Assembly: GCA_028023455.1 (NCBI GenBank)
Contig: JAQFVV010000258.1
Span: 920,501 to 984,500 of the forward strand
DNA length: 64,000 nucleotides
Direction: 5' to 3'
DNA from: Epiperipatus broadwayi
Lineage: Eukaryota > Onychophora > Udeonychophora > Euonychophora > Peripatidae
Shown here: in pieces, positions 35,590-46,075 of the stretch
Layout: every line of letters begins with the position of its first letter
Position numbering within the stretch: the first letter of the stretch is position 1
The notes under the pieces: model-generated
What the model was told of the DNA's origin: nothing
What the model saw: only the letters and a program-made list of their open reading frames with translations
Database searches by the model: none
Program-made: the position numbers and the translations under genes

Positions 35590-36400
35590 CTTTATTAATA
35601 TAAATTTAAAAAGAATGGAAGTATGGAGAATTGTTTAATATATCTATAAATTGGTTTTATTGAAAAATACTTTTATATATAATTAATTAAATTATTATGT
35701 TAAATACATTAAAAAGGAAAGATATAGATTAGGGAAAAAAGCAGTTTATTAAAAAATCTATATATATGAATCAAAAGATTACTCTAGAAAAGGAAAGGTA
35801 TAGATTGTAAAAAGAATAGTTTATTAAAAATTTGTGTATAAATCAAATGGTTACTATAGTAAATACATTGAAACTTATGCAAGAATCAAAAATTAGTCTT
35901 ATTAAGATTATAAATGATCAATTTAAAGAAAAAAGAATTGCAGAAACAGAAGTAAAAAAAAAGTTAATTATATTTTGCCTTTTTTGGTGATTACATAGCA
36001 GCACTTGCAGATATAATAATGAGCTTTTAATACAATATTTACTAAAAAAATAATAAAGTTTATAGAATCAATATTACTATATAAATGTAAAACTGTTTGT
36101 TTATATGTTTGTGACTTCATAACTCAACAAATATTGCACCAATCTTGAAAAATCTTGCATGATTTTCTTTTTCATATAAAATTTTACTAGTATATACATT
36201 TCTGTTAGTTTTTTTTAAAAAAAAAATTGTAATTTGCAGTGCAAAAATATCTAGAAAATGTATATTGTAATTGTATTTGAATAATGTCATAAAAAACCAA
36301 AAAGAGGGCAACACTGATTAAAAGAATTACCGAATTGGAAAATTTTTCCAAATAAAAAGTATAGATTCTGATAAAGCAAGTTAAAATTCATTTTATAAAT
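35590..36400. other. AT-rich spacer
   Basis: A-rich sequence; the minus frame at 36117-36314 is unremarkable. No gene seen. Confidence 0.5.
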
Positions 36401-36407
36401 ATATTTT

Positions 36408-36955
36408 TGTCTATCTCCCATTGCCTTCAAATAATAGACTAGTCCAGATTCCATCTTATCTAGATCGGATTGAGCATTCATCATCATAAATCTAACACAT
36501 AGCCAATGGCAATAATAGGCTAAAAGGCAATGCTGCATGCTGAATCCAAATGTTTCCTTTAAGAATGAAAATCTGGCAATAAATAGTCGGTCTGAAAGTA
36601 GGAGAACTACTACCACATAGCTGATAGGTAGAATACATGTTCTCCAGAGAACTATTGTCATAAAGATGACAGATTTCACATTCCCCAATATGTGTCTGCA
36701 GAGTACTACAGTCAAACCTGAAAGACAGTATACCCATCTTCTAAACAATAGCAGTAAAGCTAAATACTTGATGCAGTAAGGCAAGTCCATCTTCAGAACT
36801 GGAAGCTGCTAAAGCCAAACATTGACATGAGACAGGTTGCCAAAATATAGGTGGAAGTGGTAGGAAAATCTACACGGGCACATGCAGTCCCTTCTTCTGT
36901 AGTTCTCAGAACTAGGGGATATACATCACCACCAGTATGAGGGTATATATGTTTC
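36408..36955 (-). repeat. Extra gypsy-type LTR, inverted relative to the element next to it
   Basis: Begins TGTCTATCTCC, matching the U3 start TGTCATATCT of the two LTRs at 36985-37541 and 39925-40617 read on their minus strand. Shared blocks follow: TCAAATAATRGACTAGTYCAG, TAGATCGGATTGAGCAT, and the ~55-bp internal repeats around ACAATAGTTCTCT. It faces the LTR at 36985-37541, making a palindrome with arms near 550 bp. The 167-codon minus frame here (36287-36790) runs through LTR sequence and is not a gene. Confidence 0.75.
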
Positions 36956-36984
36956 ACTCATTAATAAATATAATATTTATTACA

Positions 36985-37541
36985 TATTCACAATGGCTAT
37001 CCACCTGTTACTGTTGGCAATGTACAGCTCTTAGTTCTGGGGTGAACTATGAAAAGAGGAATTGCATGTGGCCCTATAGATTTCCCCACTACTTCCGGCT
37101 GTATTTTTCACTTCTGACTGTACTATGACAGTTTGCCTCATGCCAATATTTGGTTCTAGAAGCTTCCAGTCCTGAAGATAGTCTTGCCTCACTGTATCAA
37201 CCATTTGTGTAGACTGTCTTTCAGGTTCTATGCAGACATGTATAAGGAATGTAAATTCTACCTTTCAACTATGTGGCAATAGTTCTCTGACTCCTTTCAG
37301 CTATGTGGCAATAGTTCTCTGACTCTACTTTCAAAAAGACTAATAATTTATTGCCAGATACCCATCCTTAATAGAAACATTCAGAATCAGTGAACATCAT
37401 CACCTATTTGCCCATTCTTGCCATTGGCTATGGATTATCTATCTATACACACATAGGTTGATGGTAATATATGCTCAATCCGATCTAGATAAGACAGAAT
37501 CTGCACTAGCCCATTATTTAATGGTAAGGTTAGATATGACA
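36985..37541 (-). repeat. 3' LTR of gypsy relic (element on minus strand)
   Basis: The right boundary is exact: on the minus strand a purine-rich tract (37553-37542) is followed by TGTCATATCTAACC, the LTR start. The left boundary is uncertain; the TG..CA end is not clear. It shares CTTAGTTCTGGGGTGAACTATG, CTGTACTATGACAG, AGCTTCCAGTCCTxAAG and a U3 end with the LTR at 39925-40617. An internal duplication of TATGTGGCAATAGTTCTCTG is present. Confidence 0.7.
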
Positions 37542-37553
37542 TTTTCTCACCCT
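37542..37553 (-). promoter_or_regulatory. Polypurine tract of gypsy relic
   Basis: Minus strand AGGGTGAGAAAA lies immediately upstream of the LTR start TGTCATAT. A polypurine tract primes plus-strand DNA synthesis, so its position fixes the element's orientation. Confidence 0.65.
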
Positions 37554-37609
37554 AGCTAAAATTAACCATGGAGAATGTAGTCATGCAGGTGCATTGGTAG
37601 GCATCTTCC

Positions 37610-38060
37610 TCACTTTGTAGTTTCATCTGGCTTGATCTTCTCAGCAGGTGCAGTGTTATTGTCTGTGAATCTCAGAATTGCTAGTTCATTGCAGCTGGCT
37701 GATGACTCATCACTGTTGGCTTGCGACTTTTTGTCATCTGATGAAGATTTGCTGATGGCTGGTCTTGGAACGGTAGGTTTACCACAGCTATCTGATGACT
37801 CAGCACTGCTAGCTTGCAATTCTGTCAGCTGCTGAGGCTTTGCTGCAGATTGATGATATGTAATTTAATCTTAGTTGATTTCTATGATAATGATGTTATC
37901 CAACAGTAATTATAACCACCACATATGTGATTATTTAACTTTGATCACTACCGCTGGAACCCATTTGGTGGTTCCTTTGAATATGTAGCATAAGATGTGG
38001 CTATTTTCACTTTTAGTTTCATGCATTGGTTTAGGGTTCAAACCTGATTATTACTCCGTC
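37610..38060 (-). pseudogene. Gypsy Pol C-terminus: integrase tail
   Basis: On the minus strand about 37985-37935 reads FKGTTKWVPAVVIKV and, after a frameshift, TYVVVI...HRNQLRLN at about 37925-37866. This is the C-terminal GPY/F-type integrase segment (F.G.KW.PG.I...GP.SY.V.L..G...RRH.DQLR). An open 69-codon tail (37819-37610) rich in Ser, Asp and Lys follows to a stop. It carries a repeated ESS..C pattern, echoed in the DNA as two copies of CTGATGACTCAKCACTGYTRGCTTGC. The position next to the polypurine tract is right for a Pol end. Confidence 0.7.
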
Positions 38061-38077
38061 TGGGTAGACCTTGTTTG

Positions 38078-38610
38078 AGTTAGCAAAGCTCTTTGTTTAT
38101 ATTTTACAAGCTTAAAAAAGAAGTGGAGTTGTGTGATATATGACTCTTATTTTTTATTTTTTATTGACTATTTGTAGTCTTTCCTTTAAGTCTTAAGTGA
38201 TGTTATATTGCTAAGACTACTAATATATGGTTTGGCTGAAGATCTCTCAGACCAAATAGCTATTTGCATTAGATAGCTGGGTTTGAAGACCTTTAGGTAT
38301 CTGAAAATTTCAGATTTTCTAGTCAATGGTTAACTGTTAATAAATGCTGGCTTTGGGCTGGTATTTTTAGATCTAGTGACTGAAACTACCCTAACACCTC
38401 TCTGGAGAGTGCCAAAGCATGAAACTATTGGTCAAGGGATTGGGTGTGGTTTCTAATAGAGATATTTTAAATGCTTGCTCTTGCTAAGCATTTATCACAA
38501 AGCTTGTTGAGCAATTAGCAAAGCTCTTTGTTTATATTTTACAAGCTTAAAAAAAAAAGTGGAATCTTGTAGTATATGACTCTATTTTTTATTTTTTATT
38601 GCTACTAGAT
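38078..38610. repeat. Direct repeats inside the gypsy relic
   Basis: About 90 bp at 38078-38170 recurs at 38508-38605: TTAGCAAAGCTCTTTGTTTA, then TTTTACAAGCTTAAAAAA, GTGGA and ATATGACTCT plus TTTTTTATTG. The spacing is 430 bp. It occupies the place where RT, RNase H and the integrase core should be. I recognise none of those, so most of pol was deleted or replaced here. Confidence 0.75.
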
Positions 38611-38664
38611 TGCCTTGGTAATTTTATACTGCTGCTATGATGCAGCTGATATTTATTATTCTTA

Positions 38665-39420
38665 TTAATAATAGCTCGTCTTTTTTGACACAGTGGATAC
38701 TGCAGGCCCAATATCCAGTTCAATTGTTATAAGCATATCATTAATAAATATTCTGTATTTAAAAGCAAAGTCAATACCTTTCACATTGTTTATACATACA
38801 TTTTGTTTCTTAGGTTTTAAATTGTCTTTCTGTCTGTCAGGAATAGACTCTTCCATTCTGTTATCAGCAACTTGGTTTTTCCAGTAAATCAAGCAGTTTT
38901 TAAGTGGCCAATATGCTTGCAATATATACACTGTATACAGGGGTGAACATTAAGTGTGTATGTGTATCAATTGATCACAACTATAACAACACTTAATAAC
39001 TCATTGTTGTTGATTTATATGAGCAGTGTCTTTTGCTGTCAGCTGGGTGCTTGACTGACCCACTTTTATGCTCAATACTTTGAATACTATAATCCATTGA
39101 TTCCACCAGAGCTGCTTGAGAGGCAGTAAAAATCAAATGTTATATTAGAGTCCATTAGGAGCTTGATCCTGAGACTATGGCCTCTCAGTCCAGATAAAAT
39201 GATCTCACAGAGCTTCATTAAGTAAGTCTTTGAAAATGCATTTTAAAGCTAGGTTTTTTTAAGTTAATAGCAAAATCTTTAGCTTTTTAGTCTTCCCTTT
39301 GTGTACAGAAATTGAAATATTATCTCTGCATTATTGTTAGGAGTTTTGGAGTGAAAAAGTTAGTTAATAAAGACAATGCAAAATCAATGTCATCCAGAAA
39401 CAAAGGAGTTCGTTTGGCTT
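38665..39420 (-). pseudogene. Gypsy Gag-protease relic
   Basis: Ty3/gypsy structural region, minus strand, frames interrupted. 39418-39250: FLDDIDFALSLL and FFTPKLLTIMQR, like the Gag stretch ending YxPK.L.IAER. 39232-39150: SGLRGHSLRIKLLMDSNITF, matching the Gag motif C/VCGLR....Q.RLL.E..LT. 39140-39010: QAALVESMDYSIQSIEH. 38988-38947: zinc knuckle CX2CX4HX4C with one internal stop; a second knuckle, CIYCKHIGHLK, near 38932-38900 is split by a frameshift. 38775-38670: retropepsin part MLITIELDIGPAVSTVS, with catalytic Asp at 38713-38715 in DIG instead of DTG. Gag packages RNA and the protease matures it; this copy is dead. Confidence 0.82.
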
Positions 39421-39659
39421 TAAAAACCTCAGTAGTCTGTGATCAATAACAAATTTTAACAGGATATTTTAGTTGATTAATCTGTAAAATAGAAGATTAC
39501 CCCATCTTTATAGCTTGGCCAAATTATCTGGATAGGCAGGATCGAAATCTTCAATTGAGCCATTTTATTTTTTTCCTCTAAAAAAAAAAAAGTTTATTGT
39601 GAGAGTAATCATTCAAATTGATTTTTAATCTTTATTTGACAAGGCACTGTTTGTGTAAC

Positions 39660-39870
39660 TGTCAATCTTTGATTAAGACAAAATATAACAACCCAATGGG
39701 GGGAGTTTTTATCTTTATTAATAAGAATAACTATTCTTGTTTGATTTTTAAAAAAATTTATTGACATGCAATAATATTTGCGGTCATTTTTTTACATTAA
39801 TGACAAAATCTAACAACCATGTGGGGAAAATTTTGCTCATTTACCCCCATGATTGGGGGGGGGGGGTATT
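39660..39870. repeat. Repeated leader segment with G-run
   Basis: GACAAAATATAACAACCCAATGGGG (39677) recurs as GACAAAATCTAACAACCATGTGGGG (39800), then CCCCCATGATTGGGGGGG. It lies between gag and the 5' LTR, in the untranslated leader. I could not find a convincing primer-binding site. Confidence 0.5.
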
Positions 39871-39924
39871 TTGTAGACTTCAACAAATCTGTTGTGTTTT
39901 GTCTAGATTTTATATAAACACAAA

Positions 39925-40617
39925 TGTATGTAAATACATTTCTAATATTATATTTATTACCAAAATATATAAATATACACATACTTACAATATATTTACA
40001 ATGGCTATCTATACTCAGCCTGCTACTGCTGGTGAGGTATAGCTTCTAGTTCTGGGGTGAACTATGGAAGAAACTCCATATGCCAATATAGATTTTCCTA
40101 CCACTTCCAGCTGTATTTTGATGGCCTGCCTTGTGAGTAGAAGTGGTGACAATTCTGGCTGTACTATGACAGCTTGTCTCATACCAATATTTATTTTTAG
40201 CAGCTTCCAGTCCTAAAGGTGGATTTGCTACACTGCATCAACCATTTAACTTTACTGCTATTGTCTGAAGAACATGTATTCTGTTTTTCAGGTTTGACAA
40301 TAGTTCTCTGCAGACACGTATGAAGAATGTGAATTCTGTCTTTCAGCTTTGTGGCAGAAGTTCTCTGGAAAATGTGTATTCTCCTTTTCAACTATGTGGC
40401 AATAGTTATTTGACCCTATCTTCAAAAATACTGACTATTTATTGACAGATCCCTCATGCTTAATGGACACATTCATGATTCACTGAGCATAATTGCCTAT
40501 TGGCTTGTCTTTTTATTGACTATGTGTTATAGGTTCATGGCGATGAATGCTCAATCCGATTTAGATAAGGCGGAATCTGAACTAGTCCATTATTTGAAGA
40601 CAAGATGAGATATGACA
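39925..40617 (-). repeat. 5' LTR of gypsy relic (element on minus strand)
   Basis: Direct repeat of 36985-37541, ending (plus strand) GATATGACA at 40617, i.e. minus-strand start TGTCATATCT. The left end is uncertain, between about 39925 and 39990. Contains ~55-bp internal repeats with TATGTGGCAATAGTTRTTTGA. Divergence from the other LTR is visible in every line, so the insertion is old. Confidence 0.7.
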
Positions 40618-42034
40618 ATTTTAAATTAATTAAATTATGTTTGTAATCATGTATTTAATTTCTCATTTGAATAATGATAATTTAAATCAGTTATATAATG
40701 AATTTGATATTTTTTTAGGATTTCCAGTTTAAATATATATTTCATTTAACATGTATTGAAGTAAAATTTAAAAAAGCATTGTATAGCAAGAGAAATACTA
40801 CTGAATTTGATAAACTTTATTATAAAATTGATAAACTTTTAGGATGACAGTGTAAATATATTTAACATGTGAAAAAGTTAATTATAAATGTCATGAGTAC
40901 AGCAAAAGAAAAATTGAATTTGATAAACTTTTACCATTTCCCTTTAAATATATTCTCATATGATAAAGTAAGATGTTGTGGCCTGCATATTGAAATACAT
41001 ATTAAAGAAATTACAAGATATTAGTTTTTGGTAATCCACATAAAATTTTATTGAATAAATATGTTTTAAATTATTTAAACTTTGTTTAGACCACTATTTA
41101 ATTTCTCACTTGCACATACTACAACAACATTAATTTTTTTTAACTATTTTAAGAATTATTATTTATTATATTTAATAAAAGTTAAATTTTTTGTGATATT
41201 GCTGTTGATAATTATTTCATATAAATATTATATATAAAACTTTCTAATAATGGTGATGGGACAGCTAGAGAAATGGAGAAAATTAGTGATGGAAATTTTT
41301 ATTTGGTATTCAATGCATCAAAAATCTAAAATGGAATTTAGAAAATAAAACATTATCAAATGCATTATATTATTTTTATTCTACTAACCCATAATAAACT
41401 GGGCCACCTCAGTTAGGAAAACAAAATAATGTAATGTAGTTAAGAATTAAAATATATTTAAAGAATATTTACACGAAATAATAATACATAAATTATCAAC
41501 AGCAATTAAAAATGACCAGAACATTGTTTATAAAAATGTGTTACAATAGTTACTTTTACTTGCTGTTGATATCTCATGAATCATTATTTCATGTAAATAT
41601 TATTTAAATATATTTTAATTATCAACTACATCACATCCATTTAATCTAATAATGGGAGCAAAGCCCCATATATAACTAATATATATAATAAAAATAAATA
41701 TAATCTTAATATGTATAAAACAAAATCATGGTTATGTTTGATAAAATAATAATAGGAGGAAAGTTACTGAGTAGGTTAGTGCTTTTGAATTCTTGAGAAA
41801 TTGATAACTAATTAATATGCAGATGACTAACTAAAAAAAAATAATAATAATAACTTAAGTGACTAAATAGGTTAAAAGATAATTTGGTGGCTCACTAAAG
41901 TTTGTTTGCAGAAAAAGACTTCTCATATATTATATTTCAATATAGCTGAACAGCAATGAAAAAGACCATAATGAAAAAATAAGATTAGTAATATATAAAT
42001 GTTAAAACATATGTATTAAATGGATTATGTCCTG
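40618..42034. other. AT-rich spacer
   Basis: No gene seen. Around 41140-41240 and 41490-41610, short shared words in opposite orientation (CAACAGCAATT, TGCTGTTGAT, CATGTAAATATTATTTAAATAT) suggest a diverged inverted repeat. Confidence 0.4.
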
Positions 42035-42395
42035 TACATGACCTTACGTCAACATGGGTGTGACAAAAATCTCGACCTCAGGGTGGCCTTTGAGCATTCA
42101 ATCATCAGATTTTCAATTAGATGGACGGTTGAAGAATTGGAGTGTGGAGTGGATTGAAGCCTCTCCATTGGAGTGTGGGGTTTGGCTGTCTTAATATATA
42201 TCTGAGCGCTTATAGCATGTATGTGTGGAGATGGTAATCTGGACCAGCTGGTGACTGCTGGTTTAGCAAGAAATATGTATATTGGTGATTATTTGTCTTT
42301 TCAACATATATGTGTTCAGGTGTATCAATGTTATGAGCTAGTGTGGAGAGTGGTGGGTCGTGTGAAAGTCTGTGCTCATATACCCTATATAGTAA
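42035..42395 (+). repeat. Retrozyme-like unit, diverged subfamily
   Basis: Almost a whole unit: TCAACATGGGTGTGACAAAAA, CAGATTTTCAATTAGATGGA, GAAGAATTGGAGTGTGGAG, TCCATTGGAGTGTGG, the hammerhead block and GTGTGAAAGTCTGTGCTCATATA. It shares subfamily-specific changes with 4755-4945 (CTTTTCAACATATATGTGTTC, GTGTGGAGAGTGGTGGGT). The open frame 42221-42424 crosses it by chance. Confidence 0.7.
42233..42290 (+). ncRNA. Hammerhead ribozyme motif, CTGGTGA variant
   Basis: Box CTGGTGA (42248-42254; invariant A6 changed to G), GAAA intact at 42270-42273, stem II core TGCTG-GTT-TAGCA, stem III ATATGTATAT, and stem I CCAG/TTGG with AATCT/TGATT outside. Probably inactive. Confidence 0.5.
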
Positions 42396-43480
42396 ATGTT
42401 AAAACAGTAAATGAAAAAAAATAATGGACAAAAATTATGAAACAGAAGAAAAACTGGACTAAATTGTGAAAAATAAAAAATAAAGAGGATAAGAAGAAAA
42501 AAAGATAAAAAAATTTAATAATGAACTTAAAGAAAGAGGAGCTACTAATATTCAATAATGTCCAGCAGATAAATTAAGCAAGTACATACATTAAACATAT
42601 CATAATAATAAATAGTAATAGTCATTCATAAATGAGTGTGCCCATTCCAATTCCAACAAATAAAGAAAGAGAGAAAAAAAAACCATTTGTCTGAAAGTTA
42701 GTAATGATGGTATATTATAAGAGGTGATATGTTGGACTATTCCCATCATTTATGACTGAATGTTGAATGTATAGAAAATTTTAAACTTTATTTAAACTTT
42801 CCAAATACAAACAACTTATTAGTAATAACACACAAATAGACAATACAGGTTAGAGAAAAAAAACACTCTAGAAATGAATTATATATAAATATATTTATTA
42901 AATCAGCTTGATACACATAGCTATTAATAAATGTATGTTTTGTAAAATATGAAGGATCCTTAATGTAAGCAATGCAATGAAGATGTTGCAATTTAAATAG
43001 AACTATTAAAATCTCACATAAAACTTCTAAGTTTATTTTATGAACTATCTTTACATACTCATTAATTTATACAAAAGTCAATTATATTTTTGCTTACAAA
43101 ATAAGCATGAAAAATTGTCAGTAATGTACAAGAAAAAAGAAAATAATTGGGACAAAAAAACTGTAAAAAAAAAAAAAACTGTCCTTGAAAAATAGGAAAC
43201 CAATAACTACAACCTACATATATTAAATAAGTATAATTCACAAAATATTTGAAACTACTACAATCGTATTGGACTGAAATTGGATTTGTGCAACACCAGC
43301 TCAATGGGGAGAATATCAGATACAAAACTTCCAGGTTTTACATGAAACCCCATATAAAGTGTGTGTGTTGGGGGGGGGGGGGGTAAAACAAAAAAATATG
43401 CTGTTAAAATTATTACCATTTTATAAATTTGATTTGAACTGTTCATGCTAAATATTGATCAGGCTATGAATTTATCTATA
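42396..43480. other. AT-rich spacer with poly-G run
   Basis: A G run of about 14 bases lies near 43371-43383. Minus frames at 42788-42991 and 43062-43325 show no family resemblance. Confidence 0.45.
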
Positions 43481-43482
43481 TT

Positions 43483-43548
43483 ATACATAAACATCACATG
43501 ATCACCATCTATACTACTGTATGGAGAGTTTTGCCTGTTTATATTATA
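43483..43548 (-). repeat. Deleted copy of the fold-back (32083) family
   Basis: Minus strand: AAACAGGCAAAACTCTCCAT, CAGTAGTATAGATGGTGATC and ATGTGATGTTTA. These join the outer left end of the 32083 element directly to its right flank, so the ribozyme core is missing. A third scrap is at 5386-5440. Confidence 0.6.
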
Positions 43549-44440
43549 CATAATGAATGCCTCTTTTTTAAATAATTCTAACAAGAAATGTAGATAATAT
43601 CGCATGAATTCTAACAATAATGGATACCCATATTTTTATCTCTCAATGAAGGCTTTAAATTTTTTATCTATATTGTTCTGTTATGACAAAATCTGTAAAA
43701 CAAACACCTCGTTTACATACTTACATTAATAATAGAAATTGTCTACAGATATTGTAATGTAGGTATTTTTGTTAATCTGATATCTTAATTTTATTACGTG
43801 TACATATATTTACAAAAATATATTGTCAAACTAATATGTTACATTTTACAAACTATTAAAATATAATTACCTATAAAAACTATTTTTCTGATAAATATAT
43901 ATATAAATTAATTATAATTTTAATTTAAAAAATAACTGTAATTATAAAATAAGATGTTTTACAATAAATAAGAAAATAGAATTAACAAATATTTTATACT
44001 TAAAATGCTATATATTCTACAAGAAAATCTGAGAGACTTGAAGACTTATAAAAAAATTAAAATAAAACTAAAAAAAAATTATCATTACAGAATATTTCAT
44101 TTATTTATTTTTTCTTATATTTCTTTTTATAAAATATATTCTAAGCTTAGAATCTATATTTTATTTATTCTGTACTTAAAAAAGCTAAGTAAGCTTATCA
44201 AGATTTAATATAGTATAGAGAAATAAAAGAAAAAGAAAAAAGGCAATTATTATATAAATATTAGAGTGATTTGTATATTTTATTTAAAATGTTTATACAA
44301 GACTCCCTAAAAAAGTTTTGATAATATTTTGGACTATACAAAATTTTAAACTTTATTTTTATTAAACTTTTTCAAATAAAAATAACTGTTAGTAATAATA
44401 CACAAAGACAACACCGATTAGTAGATAACACAATGTTTCA
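43549..44440. other. AT-rich spacer
   Basis: The plus frame 44005-44208 is Lys/Ile/Tyr-rich and looks like chance. No gene seen. Confidence 0.45.
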
Positions 44441-44600
44441 AGTAGTATTATTCTCCGTTCTTCTTCAGGTATTACTGACTTGCAAACAACAATGCTAGCA
44501 TAGGAGTCAAACTTATATCTTTAGATTCTTGAATGTCAAATTTTAAGGCCATGCTCTAATCAACTGAGCTATTCTGTCAAAGCCAACAATCAATAGAAAT
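44440..44600 (-). repeat. tRNA-like sequence with A and B boxes, followed by CTGAAGA...GAAAC
   Basis: Minus strand TAGCTCAGTTGATTAGAGC (44571-44553) is a near-perfect D-arm/A box, and GTTTGACTCC (44512-44503) a B box, 41 bases apart. The acceptor and anticodon stems do not close well, so this is a tRNA pseudogene or SINE head rather than a working tRNA. Further on, CCTGAAGAAGAACGGAG and CTTGAAACATTGTG give the tail pattern seen at 29535. It sits just downstream of the Penelope-like relic on the same strand. Confidence 0.5.
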
Positions 44601-44689
44601 TTCATATAATTATTTATGAGGGTTGGTTCAAATCCTTGTGGTTCCTTTACTTTTTTCTTTCATTTTTTAAATACATTTTTCTAAGAGCA

Positions 44690-45073
44690 AGGTTAATTAA
44701 AGGCTTCCATACATTATGTATTACCACACTGGGTTGACTTATAGGATTATTTGCAATTGTCATATGAGCAGCTTCTTTGAATTTTTATCTTTGCACCTCT
44801 TCCTCTCTATCTAATATTTTTCTATTTTCCCAATCAAACATATGTTTATTAGTTCATACATGGTCTGCTACTGTAGACACATCCATTTTTTTTTTCTTTT
44901 GTAATCATTAGTTTGTGTTCTTTCAATTGCTTTTCAATAGGATGACTGGTCTCACCAATAATACCCTTCCTTCCACATTTGCATGGTATTTCATAGATGC
45001 AATTTTTGTTTTTCAGCAATTCAAATTTATATTGGTGAGACATCACTCTGTTGAAAAGTGATTGAAAGAACAT
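44690..45073 (-). pseudogene. Penelope-like element C-terminus: GIY-YIG endonuclease relic
   Basis: Minus strand frame 45073-44849: NCIYEIPCKCGRKGIIGETS (GIY-YIG core; the usual Y-x-I-x-C...Y-I-G-E-T-x-R reads I-Y-E-I-P-C...I-I-G-E-T-S, so the second Tyr and the catalytic Arg are lost), then LKEHKLMI. Beyond a stop: VADHV and HMFDWENRKILDREEEVQR (44870-44780), then KEAAHMTIANN (44770-44735). This matches the GIY-YIG domain of Penelope-like elements, which nicks target DNA for RT priming. The reverse transcriptase is not seen upstream; the sequence inverts at about 45050. Confidence 0.78.
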
Positions 45074-45195
45074 AAACTAATGATTAGAAAAGAAAAATAA
45101 CAGATGTGTCTACAATAAACCGTGCATGTACTAGTGAACATGTTCTCAATTGGGAAGTATAAAAATATTGGATAGAAAAAAAAGGGTGCAACCTA
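45050..45195 (+). pseudogene. Second Penelope-like GIY-YIG fragment, facing the first
   Basis: The plus strand reads LKEHKLMIRKEK from about 45066, then (after a stop) HVLNWE and KILDRKKRVQ-like codons to 45195. These are the same residues as in 45073-44780 on the other strand. The DNA arms 44865-44945 and 45050-45115 are inverted copies sharing CTAATGATTA and TTTCAATYGCTTTTCAAYA. Confidence 0.65.
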
Positions 45196-45370
45196 TGTTG
45201 TTTTTGTGTGTTATTACGGTACTGATACATTTGACAATCCATCCCACTTGATAGTGTTGTTCCTCCAACAAAACACATCAATATAATATTACCAGGCCAT
45301 TACTTTTTTTTTAATATTTTAACAAATAAACAATACACAGACCATTCTTTTAAATTACATTATTTTATTA

Positions 45371-46075
45371 TTATTTCTTTTTAAAGTAATTGAATATATT
45401 TGCAATGAATAACAATATTTTACTTTTTAAAAAAAAAAAAATGTTATCACATGTATTGCTTTCACTAGCTCTATTTTGCATCCAACGAACTAGGTATCGT
45501 ATTGAACAGAACACCTTCAATGGCAAGAACTCGATTTGCACTCCATCTCGTATGTCCTGCATTTCCTCACAACCATCTTCCCAACACACACACACAGGTC
45601 TTCTCTGTTAGTAGAACTCATTTTTCTTGCAGGAAGACCACAATGAACACTTCTGTATTAGGCAATAGTGCCAGCTTGAAAGAAACCTTTTTTTCAGCAT
45701 CAGCCATTTTTTCACTATCGCAAGCTCTCATAAGTTACGACACTTTATCTTCATGTATGCTGAATCACCATATTTCCTAAATTTGACATGCTTACAGGGG
45801 GGGTAGTGACCTTGGGGTCAGTGTGACAATTTGTAGGACCTTATACTACTTCATTTAGGTTTTAAAATAATTACTTCTGTCCACATATTGGTTCACTTTT
45901 CCTCAAGCGAAAAGACCCAATTGCTGAAAGCAATTGAGAAGTTGTGCCTGATAAATGGCATTTTGACCTTCTTTTGGCTAGCAACAAATGCCATCAAGTG
46001 GGATGGATGGTCAAATGTATCAGTACTGTTAACAGTTGTTTGTATTTGGAAAAGTTTAAATAAAGGTTAAAATTT
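45371..46075. other. Less AT-rich block of unknown nature
   Basis: Composition is closer to coding DNA than the surroundings, and frames of 60-92 codons exist on both strands (45390-45611, 45502-45780 and 45888-46070 plus; 45371-45595 minus). None has a motif I recognise, and neighbouring frames do not link into a known domain. It could be an old element fragment or an exon remnant. Confidence 0.3.

Noticed and set aside
36287-36790. 167-codon minus-strand open frame, the longest in the window
   Set aside because: It runs across the inverted LTR; the homologous LTRs at 36985 and 39925 do not keep the frame, and the product shows no domain.
37632-37835. 67-codon plus-strand frame rich in Ser and Leu
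   Set aside because: Antisense of the gypsy Pol tail, whose minus-strand frame continues from the integrase end.
45720-45800. hAT/ZBED-like start (KFRKYGDS on the minus strand)
   Set aside because: A few residues only, with no zinc finger or transposase sequence following.
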